NCBI GenBank assembly: GCA_942492935.1
Contig: OW818654.1
Location: 1,054,001 to 1,118,000, forward strand
From: JANJUO01 sp942492935
GTDB taxonomy: Bacteria; Bacteroidota; Ignavibacteria; Kapaibacteriales; UBA2268
Direction: 5' to 3'
DNA: 64,000 nucleotides
This document shows positions 43,725-52,549 of the stretch, in pieces (the first letter of the stretch is position 1; every line of letters starts with the position of its first letter). Below the pieces are notes generated by a model that had not been told where the DNA came from, made no database searches, and saw only the letters and a list, made by a program, of their open reading frames with translations. Made by a program: the position numbers and the translations under genes.

Positions 43725-44210
43725 TCAAAATCCAATACCAAGATGAATACCAAAACTAATATGATTTCCATGCGATTCAAAAGCGTATTCAAATAGTGGT
43801 CCAATATGTACTTCTCCTATTTTAAATTCATAAAGCGATTCGATATGAAATGCAAATTCTGAATGGTCGAATCCATCATCACCAAATGCTAATCCTGGAA
43901 TAAGATTGAAACTCAGATTTTCGATTGGTTTGTAATTAAATGCAATTCCAAGAGTATTATGACCATGCTCATCAAAAATTCGTTCATATCCCAAGCCAAT
44001 ACCAAAATCGGTATGCTCAAAACTATAAACATAATGAAGATGCAAACCAAATGCCACTTCCTCTTCATTTATCAAATATGTTGGAACTGCACCTATGCCA
44101 ATTTCGTGAGTATGGCAATTATGAGAGTGTTCTTCGGAAAATAGTTGATTAGAAAACATTAATGTAAGGAAGCCAAAAAAGAATGCGAGTAGTTTTATAT
44201 GTTTATTCAT
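43725..44210 (-). CDS. His-rich outer-membrane protein
   Basis: 161 residues with a signal peptide MNKHIKLLAFFFGFLTLMFSNQLFSEE and then HSHNCHTHEIGIGAVPTY. The body is an 8-strand-like pattern (VAFGLHLHYVYSFEH, FGIGLGYERIFDEHGH, LGIAFNYKPIENLSFNLIPGLAFGDDG, FAFHIESLYEFK, VHIGPLFEYAFESHGNHISFGIHLGIGF), ending in Phe. About one residue in eight is His, mainly in the turns and the N-terminal CHTHE, which suggests metal ion binding. The family is not known to me. Monocistronic next to the palindromic element. Confidence 0.65.
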   Translation of the reverse strand: MNKHIKLLAFFFGFLTLMFSNQLFSEEHSHNCHTHEIGIGAVPTYLINEEEVAFGLHLHYVYSFEHTDFGIGLGYERIFDEHGHNTLGIAFNYKPIENLSFNLIPGLAFGDDGFDHSEFAFHIESLYEFKIGEVHIGPLFEYAFESHGNHISFGIHLGIGF

Positions 44211-44394
44211 TTATATTAACTTTAATAATTTTAAAAATGTCATTAACGACTAAAAAATATTTTAATTATTTTATAGAAATTAATATCATACCAGTTAAAG
44301 TTCAAAGATAAGAGTGCAATTGTAAATATCCTGTTAGCGATTAAATGCTTTACAAATATATTTTCTATCAATATGACGGTGTGAAAGTTCAGTA

Positions 44395-45036
44395 CTTTAA
44401 CCCTGCGGTTAACCGCAGGGATTACAAAACAAATGGATTCTGAAACGAGTTACCAATGATATCTTTTTTCCTTGCATCAGTATGACGTCTTTTGAGGCAG
44501 TTCCAATTAATTTCGGATGAAGGAAATCCTCCTTAATCCCCCTTTAATAAAGGGGGAAAGGGGGATTTGAATTAATTCTACTTTGAGGGATCTGAAACAA
44601 TCTACCAATGACTACAATTTTTTTTTAAAGTTGTCATTTTGCATGTTTTTTAAATATATTTGTTCCGCACTTCAGAATGACATAATTAAAGCGTGTTTCC
44701 TTAGCAACATAGTTGCGGTATCATTGTAGAAAAGATTTATTATTTTTAATGTATAATCTCCGTATGAGCGAAATAGGTGCATTACTAAATACACTGGATT
44801 CCTCACTTTGTTCGGAATGACTGTATTCAAGAATTTGATTCTGAAACAAGTTACGAATGACTGTTTTTTGGGTGTTATTCAGCACTTGGTGTAGAATCTA
44901 ATATATGCAGATGTCCAACACTTTCAAAGTGTTGGACATCTTTTTTCGAAAATGATGGAGAAATGGATTCTGAAACGAGTTTAGAATGACATAATTCATA
45001 TTTGTGTCATTCCACATTCTATGCGGTATGACACGT
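44395..45036. repeat. Repeat-filled gap upstream of the ispH operon's 3' end
   Basis: The 834-base gap 44211-45044 has no gene. It holds a palindrome AACCCTGCGG/CCGCAGGG (44399-44422), a C-run/G-run pair ATCCCCCTTTAA...AAAGGGGGA (44536-44560), a GTA-type hairpin with ATA centre (GCAAC-ATA-GTTGC, 44704-44716), a degenerate GCTCC-like unit (44758), ATTCC...GGAAT and ATTCTGAA units (near 44790, 44838, 44960 and 45005) and a 33-bp palindrome (44909-44941). Nothing in it resembles a coding frame. Confidence 0.8.
44909..44941. repeat. 33-bp palindrome, AGATGTCC family (copy 3)
   Basis: Arms AGATGTCCAACAC and complement around TTTCAAA. The bases before it (ATATGC) also precede copy 1 at 3671. The run TTTTTT after it makes this copy look most like a terminator on the plus strand, but no plus-strand gene ends here. 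Confidence 0.85.
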
Positions 45037-45044
45037 TTTAACGA

Positions 45045-45944
45045 TTAATTATTAAACCTATTCTCAATTTCTTCTTTTACTTTTTCCATATACCATTGAG
45101 GTGTACTTGTTGCACCTGAAATACCTACTGTATTTACATTTTCAAACCAATTCCAGTCTATTTCAGAAATATCTTCTATAAAATGCGCATTGTCTTGAAC
45201 TTTTTTTAGAGAACTGAACAAACTTTTTCCATTTGATGATTTTTTACCTGATACAAAAATCATCAAATCATTTGATTTTGCAAATTTCAACAACGGTTCC
45301 TCGCGACTTGTTACGGCTCTGCAAGTAGTATCACGTGCCAATAATTTGTCAGCTTCTCCAAGGTCAACCAATTCATTTATTTTAGATTCCAAATAGTCCT
45401 TAATTTTATAAAATATCTGTTTATCCATCGTTGTTTGTGAAATTAATGCAGTCTTTTTGGAAAAATCAACGATTTGCATTGCTTCATCAAGTGATTTTAT
45501 TACAATACATTCATCATTGCAAACACCCCTTAAACCGATTACTTCAGCGTGGTCAATTTTCCCAAAAATTATTATTTGATAATCCAACACATGATATTTA
45601 CGAACTCTATTTTGCAAGTTTGTAACTAAAGGGCATGTTGCATCAATCAATTCAATACCAAGAGCTTCTGCTTTTTGATATGTAGAAGGAGGTTCGCCAT
45701 GCGCCCTAATAATTACACGAGAATTTGTCCCATTTTTTGCAATTTCATCTAAGTCCGAATAAGTAATTGTATTCAAACCCCTTTCCTCAAGACGGTCAAT
45801 TTCCTTAGGATTATGAATAATTTGACCCAGAATATATACATTCTCATTGGTTTTTTCTGCTGCATTGAGTTGCTCTTCTGCAATATCAACAGTACGAACT
45901 ACACCCCAACAAAAACCAGCTTTGTTATCTATTGTAACAACCAT
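45045..45944 (-). CDS. ispH: 4-hydroxy-3-methylbut-2-enyl diphosphate reductase
   Basis: Last enzyme of the MEP isoprenoid pathway, reducing HMBPP to IPP and DMAPP with a [4Fe-4S] cluster. 299 residues. The three cluster cysteines are Cys12 (AGFCWGVVR), Cys104 (DATCPLV) and Cys208 (DTTCRAVTSRE). HNPKEIDRLEERG, RAHGEPPST and GKIDHAEVIGLRG are canonical; ISGATSTPQWYMEKV ends the domain. It is the last of three genes (HAD, cmk, ispH) with gaps of 3 and 10 bases, a common order in this phylum for cmk-ispH. Confidence 0.96.
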   Translation of the reverse strand: MVVTIDNKAGFCWGVVRTVDIAEEQLNAAEKTNENVYILGQIIHNPKEIDRLEERGLNTITYSDLDEIAKNGTNSRVIIRAHGEPPSTYQKAEALGIELIDATCPLVTNLQNRVRKYHVLDYQIIIFGKIDHAEVIGLRGVCNDECIVIKSLDEAMQIVDFSKKTALISQTTMDKQIFYKIKDYLESKINELVDLGEADKLLARDTTCRAVTSREEPLLKFAKSNDLMIFVSGKKSSNGKSLFSSLKKVQDNAHFIEDISEIDWNWFENVNTVGISGATSTPQWYMEKVKEEIENRFNN

Positions 45945-45954
45945 TTTTTTACTT

Positions 45955-46626
45955 TTAATTATTAATAATACTTTCAGCTAATAAAATAATCTTATTAGTT
46001 TGTTCTTCGATTGTAATATTTGAAGTGTCAATTTCAATAGCATCATCTGCCTTTCTAAGTGGGCTATTTTCACGACTACTATCATAATTATCCCTATCTG
46101 CAATTTGCTTTTTTATCTCTTCTACAGAAAAAATCATCCCTTTTTCTGTTAGTTCCTTTGCTCTTCGGTTAGCTCTTGCATCAATTGAAGCAATGAGAAA
46201 AACTTTTAATTCGGCATTTGGAAACACTACTGTTCCAATATCTCTTCCATCCATCACAACTCCACCTGCTTTACCCATTTCTCGCTGTTGTGCAACCATT
46301 TTCTCACGAACATAAGCCATTGCACTTACAGGAGATACATATTTTGTAACTTCGGGCAAACGAATATCATCGCTTACATCAACATTATTAAGTAATGTTC
46401 TCTGTCCCATATCGGACTGTTCTAATTTTACAGTTAATTCATCAACTAAAGAATTTACATTATTTTCTGTAAGTTCCATTCCAGAATTTAGCCAAGCAAG
46501 GGTTACTGCCCTATACATAGCACCAGTATCTATATAAATATATCCAAGTTTTTGAGCAACAAGGCGTGCAGTTGTTGTTTTTCCAGAACCTGCAGGACCA
46601 TCGAGAGCGACAATTATTTTTTTCAT
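45955..46626 (-). CDS. cmk: Cytidylate kinase
   Basis: 223 residues; phosphorylates CMP and dCMP with ATP. The P-loop is GPAGSGKTT (10-18). YIDTGAMYRAVTLAWL, the VMDGRDIGTVVFPNAELKVFLIAS segment, RANRRAKELTEKG and RDNYDSSRENSPLRKADDAIEIDTSN are diagnostic. Its start lies 3 bases from the HAD-family gene before it and its stop 10 bases from ispH, so all three are cotranscribed. Confidence 0.96.
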   Translation of the reverse strand: MKKIIVALDGPAGSGKTTTARLVAQKLGYIYIDTGAMYRAVTLAWLNSGMELTENNVNSLVDELTVKLEQSDMGQRTLLNNVDVSDDIRLPEVTKYVSPVSAMAYVREKMVAQQREMGKAGGVVMDGRDIGTVVFPNAELKVFLIASIDARANRRAKELTEKGMIFSVEEIKKQIADRDNYDSSRENSPLRKADDAIEIDTSNITIEEQTNKIILLAESIINN

Positions 46627-46629
46627 TTA

Positions 46630-47346
46630 TTAATCAAATAAGTTAATAATTAATTCATAACTTTTATTAAAATCAGCAAAATCATTCATTATCAAATCAG
46701 GATTTTGTTCACTTAGAAACTGATATGTACAACCACCTGTAGCAACTGCAACTGATTTTATATTATGCACTTTAGCACATTCAATATCTCTATCTGTATC
46801 ACCAATAATAACAGTATTTCTATTATTGAAAATATCGGAATCTAAATATAAATTAGCTCTATTAATTGCTATTGGTGGTAAATGATTACGATTCTCATCA
46901 TCATTTCCAAACGCACCAATTGGGAAAAAATGTCCCAAATTATAAGATGCTAATTTTATATATGCATTTTCAATAAAATTACCAGTTATCAAACCAAGAA
47001 ATATTTTTTCGTTTTTGTTAAATAATTGTAGTAATTCTACAATACCTGGCATTAATTTAATAGTATCAATTGTCGAATTTGCTTCAAATTTGGATTTCAT
47101 TTGTGTCCAAATTTGGGGTAATTTATTTGTCATTTGAGTATAAGGAATATTAAGATTTTCTGAAATTATTCTTAATATCTGCAAATCGGTCATTCCTGCA
47201 AATGAAGGTATTGCAGTATGCGGAACATCAAATTCAAATAATTCAGTAAGAAATTCAGTAAATAACTCTTGAGCAAGTTTATGTCTAAATTGCAGTATAG
47301 TACCATCAATATCAAATAAAATCAGGTTTTCGTATTTTAAACTCAT
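46630..47346 (-). CDS. HAD-superfamily hydrolase
   Basis: 238 residues. DxD nucleophile in LILFDIDGTILQFR (DIDGT), Ser/Thr motif in LGLITGNF and the later acidic motif GDTDRDIECAKVHNIKSVAVATGG. The cap is a C1 helical bundle (LAQELFTEFLTELFEF ... LPQIWTQMKSKFEANS). It resembles phosphoglycolate phosphatase (Gph)-type enzymes; substrate not deducible. It is the first of the HAD-cmk-ispH unit, with the promoter probably in the 335-base gap 47347-47681. Confidence 0.85.
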   Translation of the reverse strand: MSLKYENLILFDIDGTILQFRHKLAQELFTEFLTELFEFDVPHTAIPSFAGMTDLQILRIISENLNIPYTQMTNKLPQIWTQMKSKFEANSTIDTIKLMPGIVELLQLFNKNEKIFLGLITGNFIENAYIKLASYNLGHFFPIGAFGNDDENRNHLPPIAINRANLYLDSDIFNNRNTVIIGDTDRDIECAKVHNIKSVAVATGGCTYQFLSEQNPDLIMNDFADFNKSYELIINLFD

Positions 47347-47497
47347 CTACATTTCTATTGTTTATAAATAATTCTTGAAAAATTTGAATTTATAATTTCA
47401 AAAAATAGATGACGATTAAACTCATTTTTTATCATTAATAAAAATTCGGGAAAGTTGCAATACTACTTATTTTGTACTTGATGCAATATAAAAAAAT

Positions 47498-47640
47498 AGA
47501 TGTCCTACACTTTTGAAGTGTAGGACATCTTAATTATTAATTCTTCCGATGACTCTAAGTCATCGGATGTATAAAGAAATTAAAACCCTTCCGTTTGGTA
47601 TAAAAAAAGATGTCCAACACTTATAAAGTGCTGGACATCT
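47498..47640. repeat. Two 33-bp palindromes and a third palindrome between HAD and purA genes
   Basis: In the 335-base gap 47347-47681: AGATGTCCTACAC palindrome (47498-47530, identical to copy 1), TCCGATGACT-CTA-AGTCATCGGA (47545-47567), and AGATGTCCAACAC palindrome (47608-47640, with ATA in the loop and one arm change). They lie downstream of purA (stop side) and could end its minus-strand transcript; the third is 42 bases after the purA stop. No gene is present. Confidence 0.85.
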
Positions 47641-47681
47641 AATCTAAGCTATTCTTCTGTTAATTAAACCAAATTGATGAA

Positions 47682-48953
47682 CTAATTATATATTGTATCA
47701 TTTCTATCTGGACTAAGCGATACAATACTAATTTTTGCACCAGTAAATTCTTCAATAAATTTCAAATATTCTTTAGTCAATTCAGGTAAATCGGATATTT
47801 TCTTGAAATCTTTCAAAGATTGATTCCATCCTTTGAATGTCTTGTATTCACATTCTACGGATTCAAGTGTCTTCAAATCAGTTGGAAATGAATTTAATTT
47901 CTTACCATCTACGATATAATTTACACAAACTTTAATTTCATCTAAATCATTTAATACATCAAGTTTTGTGAGTGCAATTTCGGCAATTCCATTAATCATA
48001 ACGGAATACTTCAATGCAACTAAATCAAGCCAACCACATCTTCTTGGTCTTCCTGTTGTAGCACCAAATTCTGCACCAGTCTTTCTTAGAAATTCACCCA
48101 TATCATCACAAAGTTCAGTAGGAAATGGTCCATTTCCAACTCTTGTGCAAAATGCTTTTGTGATACCAATAACTTTGTCAATTTTAACAGGTGCAATTCC
48201 AAGCCCTGTACAAGCTCCACCTGAAGTTGGATTAGAACTTGTAACAAATGGATATGTTCCATGGTCCACATCAAGCAAAGCACCTTGTGCTCCTTCCACA
48301 ATTATTTTCTTACCATCTGTAATTGCATTGTTCAGATAAAGTGTACTATCAGCTATAAATGGTATAAGAACTTCACTATACTGTTCAACACTTGCAATAA
48401 CTTCATCTTCATTAATTGGCTTACAATTATAAATCTTGCTTAATATTTCATTATTGTCGGCAATATTTTCTTTTATTTTCTTATATAAGCTGTCTTTATT
48501 AAGCAAATCCACTGCTCTAATTCCTGCTCTTTTTGCTTTGTCGATATATGCAGGTCCAATACCTCTGCCAGTAGTGCCAATCTCGGTTGCACCGGATTTT
48601 TCGCGGCTTTGGTCAAGCAATTTATGATATGGTAAAATTAAATGTGCTTTATCTGAAATAATTAGTCGTCCTGTAAAATCAATATTGAATGATTGCAACA
48701 TTTGCATTTCACTAATTAATTCTATTGGGTCGATTACAACTCCATTACCAATAACACATATACACTTAGGATTCAAAATTCCTGAAGGTATCAAATGCAA
48801 AATAAATTTTTTATTATCAAATACGATTGTATGACCTGCATTAGCACCACCTTGATATCTTGCAACAATATCAGCATCTGCACTTAACAAATCTACAATT
48901 TTTCCTTTTCCTTCATCGCCCCATTGCGAACCAACAATAATAGAAACACTCAT
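47682..48953 (-). CDS. purA: Adenylosuccinate synthetase
   Basis: 423 residues, first step of AMP synthesis from IMP with GTP. IVGSQWGDEGKGKIVDLLS (1-21) holds the P-loop-like GDEGKGK. GTTGRGIGPAYIDKAKRAG, VEGAQGALLDVDHGTYPFVTSSNPTSGGACTGLG and TTGRPRRCGWLDLVALKYS are diagnostic. It is a single-gene unit downstream of the secDF-STAS terminator; the 44-base leader before its start has no strong -7 match. Confidence 0.97.
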   Translation of the reverse strand: MSVSIIVGSQWGDEGKGKIVDLLSADADIVARYQGGANAGHTIVFDNKKFILHLIPSGILNPKCICVIGNGVVIDPIELISEMQMLQSFNIDFTGRLIISDKAHLILPYHKLLDQSREKSGATEIGTTGRGIGPAYIDKAKRAGIRAVDLLNKDSLYKKIKENIADNNEILSKIYNCKPINEDEVIASVEQYSEVLIPFIADSTLYLNNAITDGKKIIVEGAQGALLDVDHGTYPFVTSSNPTSGGACTGLGIAPVKIDKVIGITKAFCTRVGNGPFPTELCDDMGEFLRKTGAEFGATTGRPRRCGWLDLVALKYSVMINGIAEIALTKLDVLNDLDEIKVCVNYIVDGKKLNSFPTDLKTLESVECEYKTFKGWNQSLKDFKKISDLPELTKEYLKFIEEFTGAKISIVSLSPDRNDTIYN

Positions 48954-49022
48954 AATAAGCCAATAAAATTAAAAATATTTATTTAACAAGTTTTTAAATT
49001 AACAATTTTTTTCAAATACTCC

Positions 49023-49054
49023 AAAAAAAACTCCGATTTTTTATTAATCGGAGC
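49023..49054 (-). terminator. Terminator of the secD-secF-STAS operon
   Basis: On the minus strand GCTCCGATT (from 49054) pairs with AATCGGAG (to 49031), followed by eight T. It lies 24 bases after the STAS gene stop. Confidence 0.88.
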
Positions 49055-49077
49055 TTAATTTTTTCCTTTTTTGATAA

Positions 49078-49434
49078 TTATTTGAAATCTTCAACAGCAG
49101 TTTCTAAATCATTATAAATTTTGAATACTTTATCCAAGTGAGTTATTTGTAGCAATTTCATAACTTTTTGAGGTACATTGGTTAAATACAAATTTATATT
49201 CTGCTTTTTCAAATTACTTAAAGCATTAACCAACATACCAAGACCTGAACTATTCATTACTTCAACTTTACTTAAATCTATAATTAGTAATTTAATTTGA
49301 GCTGAATAACTGTTTATAGTATCAGTAAAATTAATTGCATCTAATCCACCTAATGCTGATGGAAATAATTCAATTATACCAATTTCAGTATTTTTTGAAT
49401 AAATATCAAATTTATAATTCTGATTCTCTGTCAT
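49078..49434 (-). CDS. STAS-domain anti-sigma factor antagonist
   Basis: 118 residues from the ATG at 49434; the frame runs back to 49497 but that part overlaps secF. MTENQNYKFDIYSKNTEIGIIELFPSALGGLD starts the STAS fold, IDLSKVEVMNSSGLGMLVNALSNLKKQNINLYL holds the SSG phosphorylation site (Ser72/73), as in SpoIIAA-like antagonists. It would bind an anti-sigma factor kinase to release its sigma factor, but no rsbW-like kinase is in the window. It follows secF by 19 bases and shares its terminator. Confidence 0.88.
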   Translation of the reverse strand: MTENQNYKFDIYSKNTEIGIIELFPSALGGLDAINFTDTINSYSAQIKLLIIDLSKVEVMNSSGLGMLVNALSNLKKQNINLYLTNVPQKVMKLLQITHLDKVFKIYNDLETAVEDFK

Positions 49435-49453
49435 AATTTTTATTCCAAATAAA

Positions 49454-50404
49454 TTATATTCTTGCACCAGCAACATTAGTTTTCTTTGTTGATTCAATAG
49501 TCAAATCAACTTTCTTAACTTTTTCAGTGTACCAAATCACAAATGATGATGCAATATAAACTGATGAATAAGTACCAAAAGTTAAACCTAAGAACATTGT
49601 AAATGCGAAGCCCTGTAAAACTGGACCTCCAAATAACAATAATACAAGCAATACTGTTACAGTTGTTCCAACAGTATTAATAGTTCTTGAAAGTGTTTCG
49701 TTTATACTCATATTAATCAATTTAATGAAATTCATACCTTTATGTCTTTCCAAATTTTCACGAATTCTGTCAAAAATAATCACGGTATCATTGATAGAAT
49801 AACCGATAACTGTAAGCATCGCCGCAAGAATTGTTTGATTCAATTCAAGGTCAATTATACCAAGGTGATTAATAATTGCTACCAAACTAAAAGTTACAAT
49901 AACGTCATGAACAAGTGCAACAATGGCACCAAGTCCAAAAACGAACTCAAATCTGAATGCAATGTAAACAAGAATAAATGCTACTGCAAGTAATACTGCC
50001 CAAATTGCATCTGTAAATAATTCACCACCAATTTTAGGACCAATTTTATCTTCTTTCAATACTGTGAATTTGTTGTCAGGGATTAATTTTGTAAATGACT
50101 CACTAACTTTTTTTGAACCATTTTCAACATCCTGAACTCTAATAAGATATTGATTATCTCCACCATAAGATTTAACTTCGGAACCAGTCATCTTTGTAGC
50201 ATCAACTGCTTTACGAATTTCTTTTGTTTCAATTGGTTTTTCAAATTGAACAGCTATTTCGGCACCACCAACGAAGTCGATACCAAGTTGGATACCAAGT
50301 ACCATAGCTAATAAAAGACCAACTACTGTAAGTGTAATAGAAAAGTAAGCAAAAAACTTTCTGCTACCCATAAATTCTATATTTGGCTTATCAAAAAATT
50401 GCAT
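49454..50404 (-). CDS. secF: Protein translocase subunit SecF
   Basis: 316 residues. With SecD it forms the proton-driven membrane partner of SecYEG. The N-terminal span FFAYFSITLTVVGLLLAMVLGIQLGIDFVGGAEIAVQF is canonical, then a periplasmic P1 domain (VDATKMTGSEVKSYGGDNQYLIRVQD) and the five C-terminal spans (WAVLLAVAFILVYIAFRFEFVFGLGAIVALVHDVIVTFSLVAI, VIGYSINDTVIIFDRIRENLERHKG, SRTINTVGTTVTVLLVLLLFGGPVLQGFAFTMFLGLTFGTYSSVYIASS). SecD lies 18 bases upstream. Confidence 0.96.
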   Translation of the reverse strand: MQFFDKPNIEFMGSRKFFAYFSITLTVVGLLLAMVLGIQLGIDFVGGAEIAVQFEKPIETKEIRKAVDATKMTGSEVKSYGGDNQYLIRVQDVENGSKKVSESFTKLIPDNKFTVLKEDKIGPKIGGELFTDAIWAVLLAVAFILVYIAFRFEFVFGLGAIVALVHDVIVTFSLVAIINHLGIIDLELNQTILAAMLTVIGYSINDTVIIFDRIRENLERHKGMNFIKLINMSINETLSRTINTVGTTVTVLLVLLLFGGPVLQGFAFTMFLGLTFGTYSSVYIASSFVIWYTEKVKKVDLTIESTKKTNVAGARI

Positions 50405-50422
50405 AATAATATTTCCTTATAT

Positions 50423-52549
50423 TTATTTAGTTGTGTTTACTAATTTAGGTTGACCAAAATCAAATTCTGTAGCTTTGTTTGATACGAGAATTTCTATCAT
50501 TGCTCTTGTTACTGTAACTGCTGTAAATAATGTAAATATGATACCGATTAACAATGTTGTAGCAAAACCTTTGATTGGACCTGTACCTAAAAGTAATAAT
50601 ATCAACGCTGTAAAAGCTGTTGTAATGTTAGAGTCAATAATCGCACTCATCGCTCTCTTATAACCTTCATCAATTGCAGAACGTAAAGACCTACCTAAAT
50701 GTAACTCCTCTCTAATACGTTCAAATATTAGTACGTTGGCATCTACCGCCATACCAATTGTCAAAATGATACCTGCAATACCTGGTAAAGTTAGTGTTCC
50801 CTTCAAAGCTGCTAGTGTAGTCAAAATAAGGAATACGTTCATAAGAACTGCAATATCAGCAATGATACCAGCTTTACGATAATATAAACCCATATAAAGT
50901 ATAACTAATAATGCACCAACCAATGAAGCTGTCAAACCAGCTTTGATTGAGTCATCACCAAGAGATGCACCAACGATTCTTTCTTCAATAATTTGAACAG
51001 GAGCTTTCAAAGCACCAGCTTTAAGAATAATTTCAAGCAATCTTGCTTCATCAACATTCGCCATACCTGAAATTTCAGAACGACCACCTGTAATTCTATC
51101 TCTTACAACTGGAGCAGAATAAACCATATCATCAAGTACGATTGCGATTCTGTTGCCTTTGTTTTCTTCGGTAATTTTTGCCCATTTATTAGCACCTTCG
51201 CTATTCATTGTCATATTAACAACAGGACTGTTGTCTTCAGGACGGAATGATTGCATAGCTTCAGTTAAAACTTCACCAGTTAATAATGGTTCATTTGTAA
51301 TTGCATAGAATTGATAAACTGAATCAACGCCATCTTTAGATTTGATTTCACGTGGTTTAGCATCGAATGCAAATTTCACACCAGCTGGAATTCTTTTTGC
51401 AATTTCTGGTCTTCTAAGAATTTCTTTAATTCTTGGAATAGCACCTTTTGCAATTGTAAAATTATATTCGCCTTCAGGATACATTTCATTCAAATAATAA
51501 ACCATATCACGTTTTTTACCATCTTCTTGATAGAATTCAGTAATAAACAATGTTGTGAATGGGTGGTCTGCAAGATATGCTTTTGATGCTTCTTCTTGCG
51601 ACATACCAGCATAAGGGTCAGTAGTATCTTTCTTCGCAATTGAAGCAGAATCTACTTTAGTAGTATCAGTTTTTGTAGAATCTGTAACAGCAGCTACTTT
51701 TGTAGTGTCAATTGCTTTAGTAGAATCACCAGCAAGAGCAACAGTTGAGTCTGTTTTTGCTTCATCAGTATTGATTCCTTTTTTCAATTTTTCTTGACGA
51801 GCAAGTTCTTTATCAATTGAATAAAATGCTTTAGCAATAGCATTGCTATTTTTTACAAGATTAAATTCAAGACGTGCAGTAGATTTCAATAATTCAAGCA
51901 TTTGGTCGCGGTTTTGAACGCCCGGCAATTCAAGAATAATTCTACGTGAACCGATTTTTTGAATATTTGGTTCAGCTACACCATATTGGTCAATTCTTTG
52001 GCGAATTACTTGTTGAGCTTGGTCAATGGCATCTAAAGCGTCATTTCTCAATTTTTCAATAATTCTTTCTTCAGGATTATCATTGATATCACTTACAGGA
52101 AAATATTTAATCAATGTTTTGTTCTTTGGTCTTGCAATTGCGTTGAAGTGCTTGACAAAGATATCTACAACATCTTCTTCACTTGCAACAGCTTCTTTTT
52201 TTGTTTGTTCCAAAACTTGCATAAAAGTTTCATCTTTTGCAGTTTTAAGAGCTGTTTCTTCAATAAGTTTTACAACGTCAACTTCCAAAGTAACATACAT
52301 ACCACCTCTAAGGTCTAATCCAAGTTTGAGCTGATTGGATTTAGCTGAATACAGGTCTTTGCCATACAATTTTGCAAATTCTTCTAATTTTGCTAATGAA
52401 TCGGCAGGTGTTTTGGCTTTCTTAGCCATTTCCACAAACTCTAATCTTTTGTTCTCTAACTGACTCGCATTATAAGACGGCAAAAGTGTAAATATTGCCA
52501 CTATAATAGGAATGATAATCAGTAAAATTTTTCCTAAATGATTTTTCAA
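50423..52549 (-). CDS. secD: Protein translocase subunit SecD
   Basis: 708 residues from a TTG at 52549, preceded by GGAGGCATTTTC with ideal spacing; upstream ATGs give a cysteine-rich, non-membrane leader. KLGLDLRGGMYVTLEVDVVKL is the conserved span-exit motif; QRIDQYGVAEPNIQKIGSRRIILELPGVQNRDQ the P1 domain; GASLGDDSIKAGLTASLVGALLVILYMGLYYRKAG, the IAGIILTIGMAVDANVLIFERIREEL and TTLLIGIIFTLFTAVTVTRAM parts are the membrane region. Unlike E. coli SecD, residues roughly 270-330 form a Thr/Asp/Lys-rich low-complexity insert (DSTKAIDTTKVAAVTDSTKTD). First gene of secD-secF-STAS. Confidence 0.96.
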   Translation of the reverse strand: MKNHLGKILLIIIPIIVAIFTLLPSYNASQLENKRLEFVEMAKKAKTPADSLAKLEEFAKLYGKDLYSAKSNQLKLGLDLRGGMYVTLEVDVVKLIEETALKTAKDETFMQVLEQTKKEAVASEEDVVDIFVKHFNAIARPKNKTLIKYFPVSDINDNPEERIIEKLRNDALDAIDQAQQVIRQRIDQYGVAEPNIQKIGSRRIILELPGVQNRDQMLELLKSTARLEFNLVKNSNAIAKAFYSIDKELARQEKLKKGINTDEAKTDSTVALAGDSTKAIDTTKVAAVTDSTKTDTTKVDSASIAKKDTTDPYAGMSQEEASKAYLADHPFTTLFITEFYQEDGKKRDMVYYLNEMYPEGEYNFTIAKGAIPRIKEILRRPEIAKRIPAGVKFAFDAKPREIKSKDGVDSVYQFYAITNEPLLTGEVLTEAMQSFRPEDNSPVVNMTMNSEGANKWAKITEENKGNRIAIVLDDMVYSAPVVRDRITGGRSEISGMANVDEARLLEIILKAGALKAPVQIIEERIVGASLGDDSIKAGLTASLVGALLVILYMGLYYRKAGIIADIAVLMNVFLILTTLAALKGTLTLPGIAGIILTIGMAVDANVLIFERIREELHLGRSLRSAIDEGYKRAMSAIIDSNITTAFTALILLLLGTGPIKGFATTLLIGIIFTLFTAVTVTRAMIEILVSNKATEFDFGQPKLVNTTK

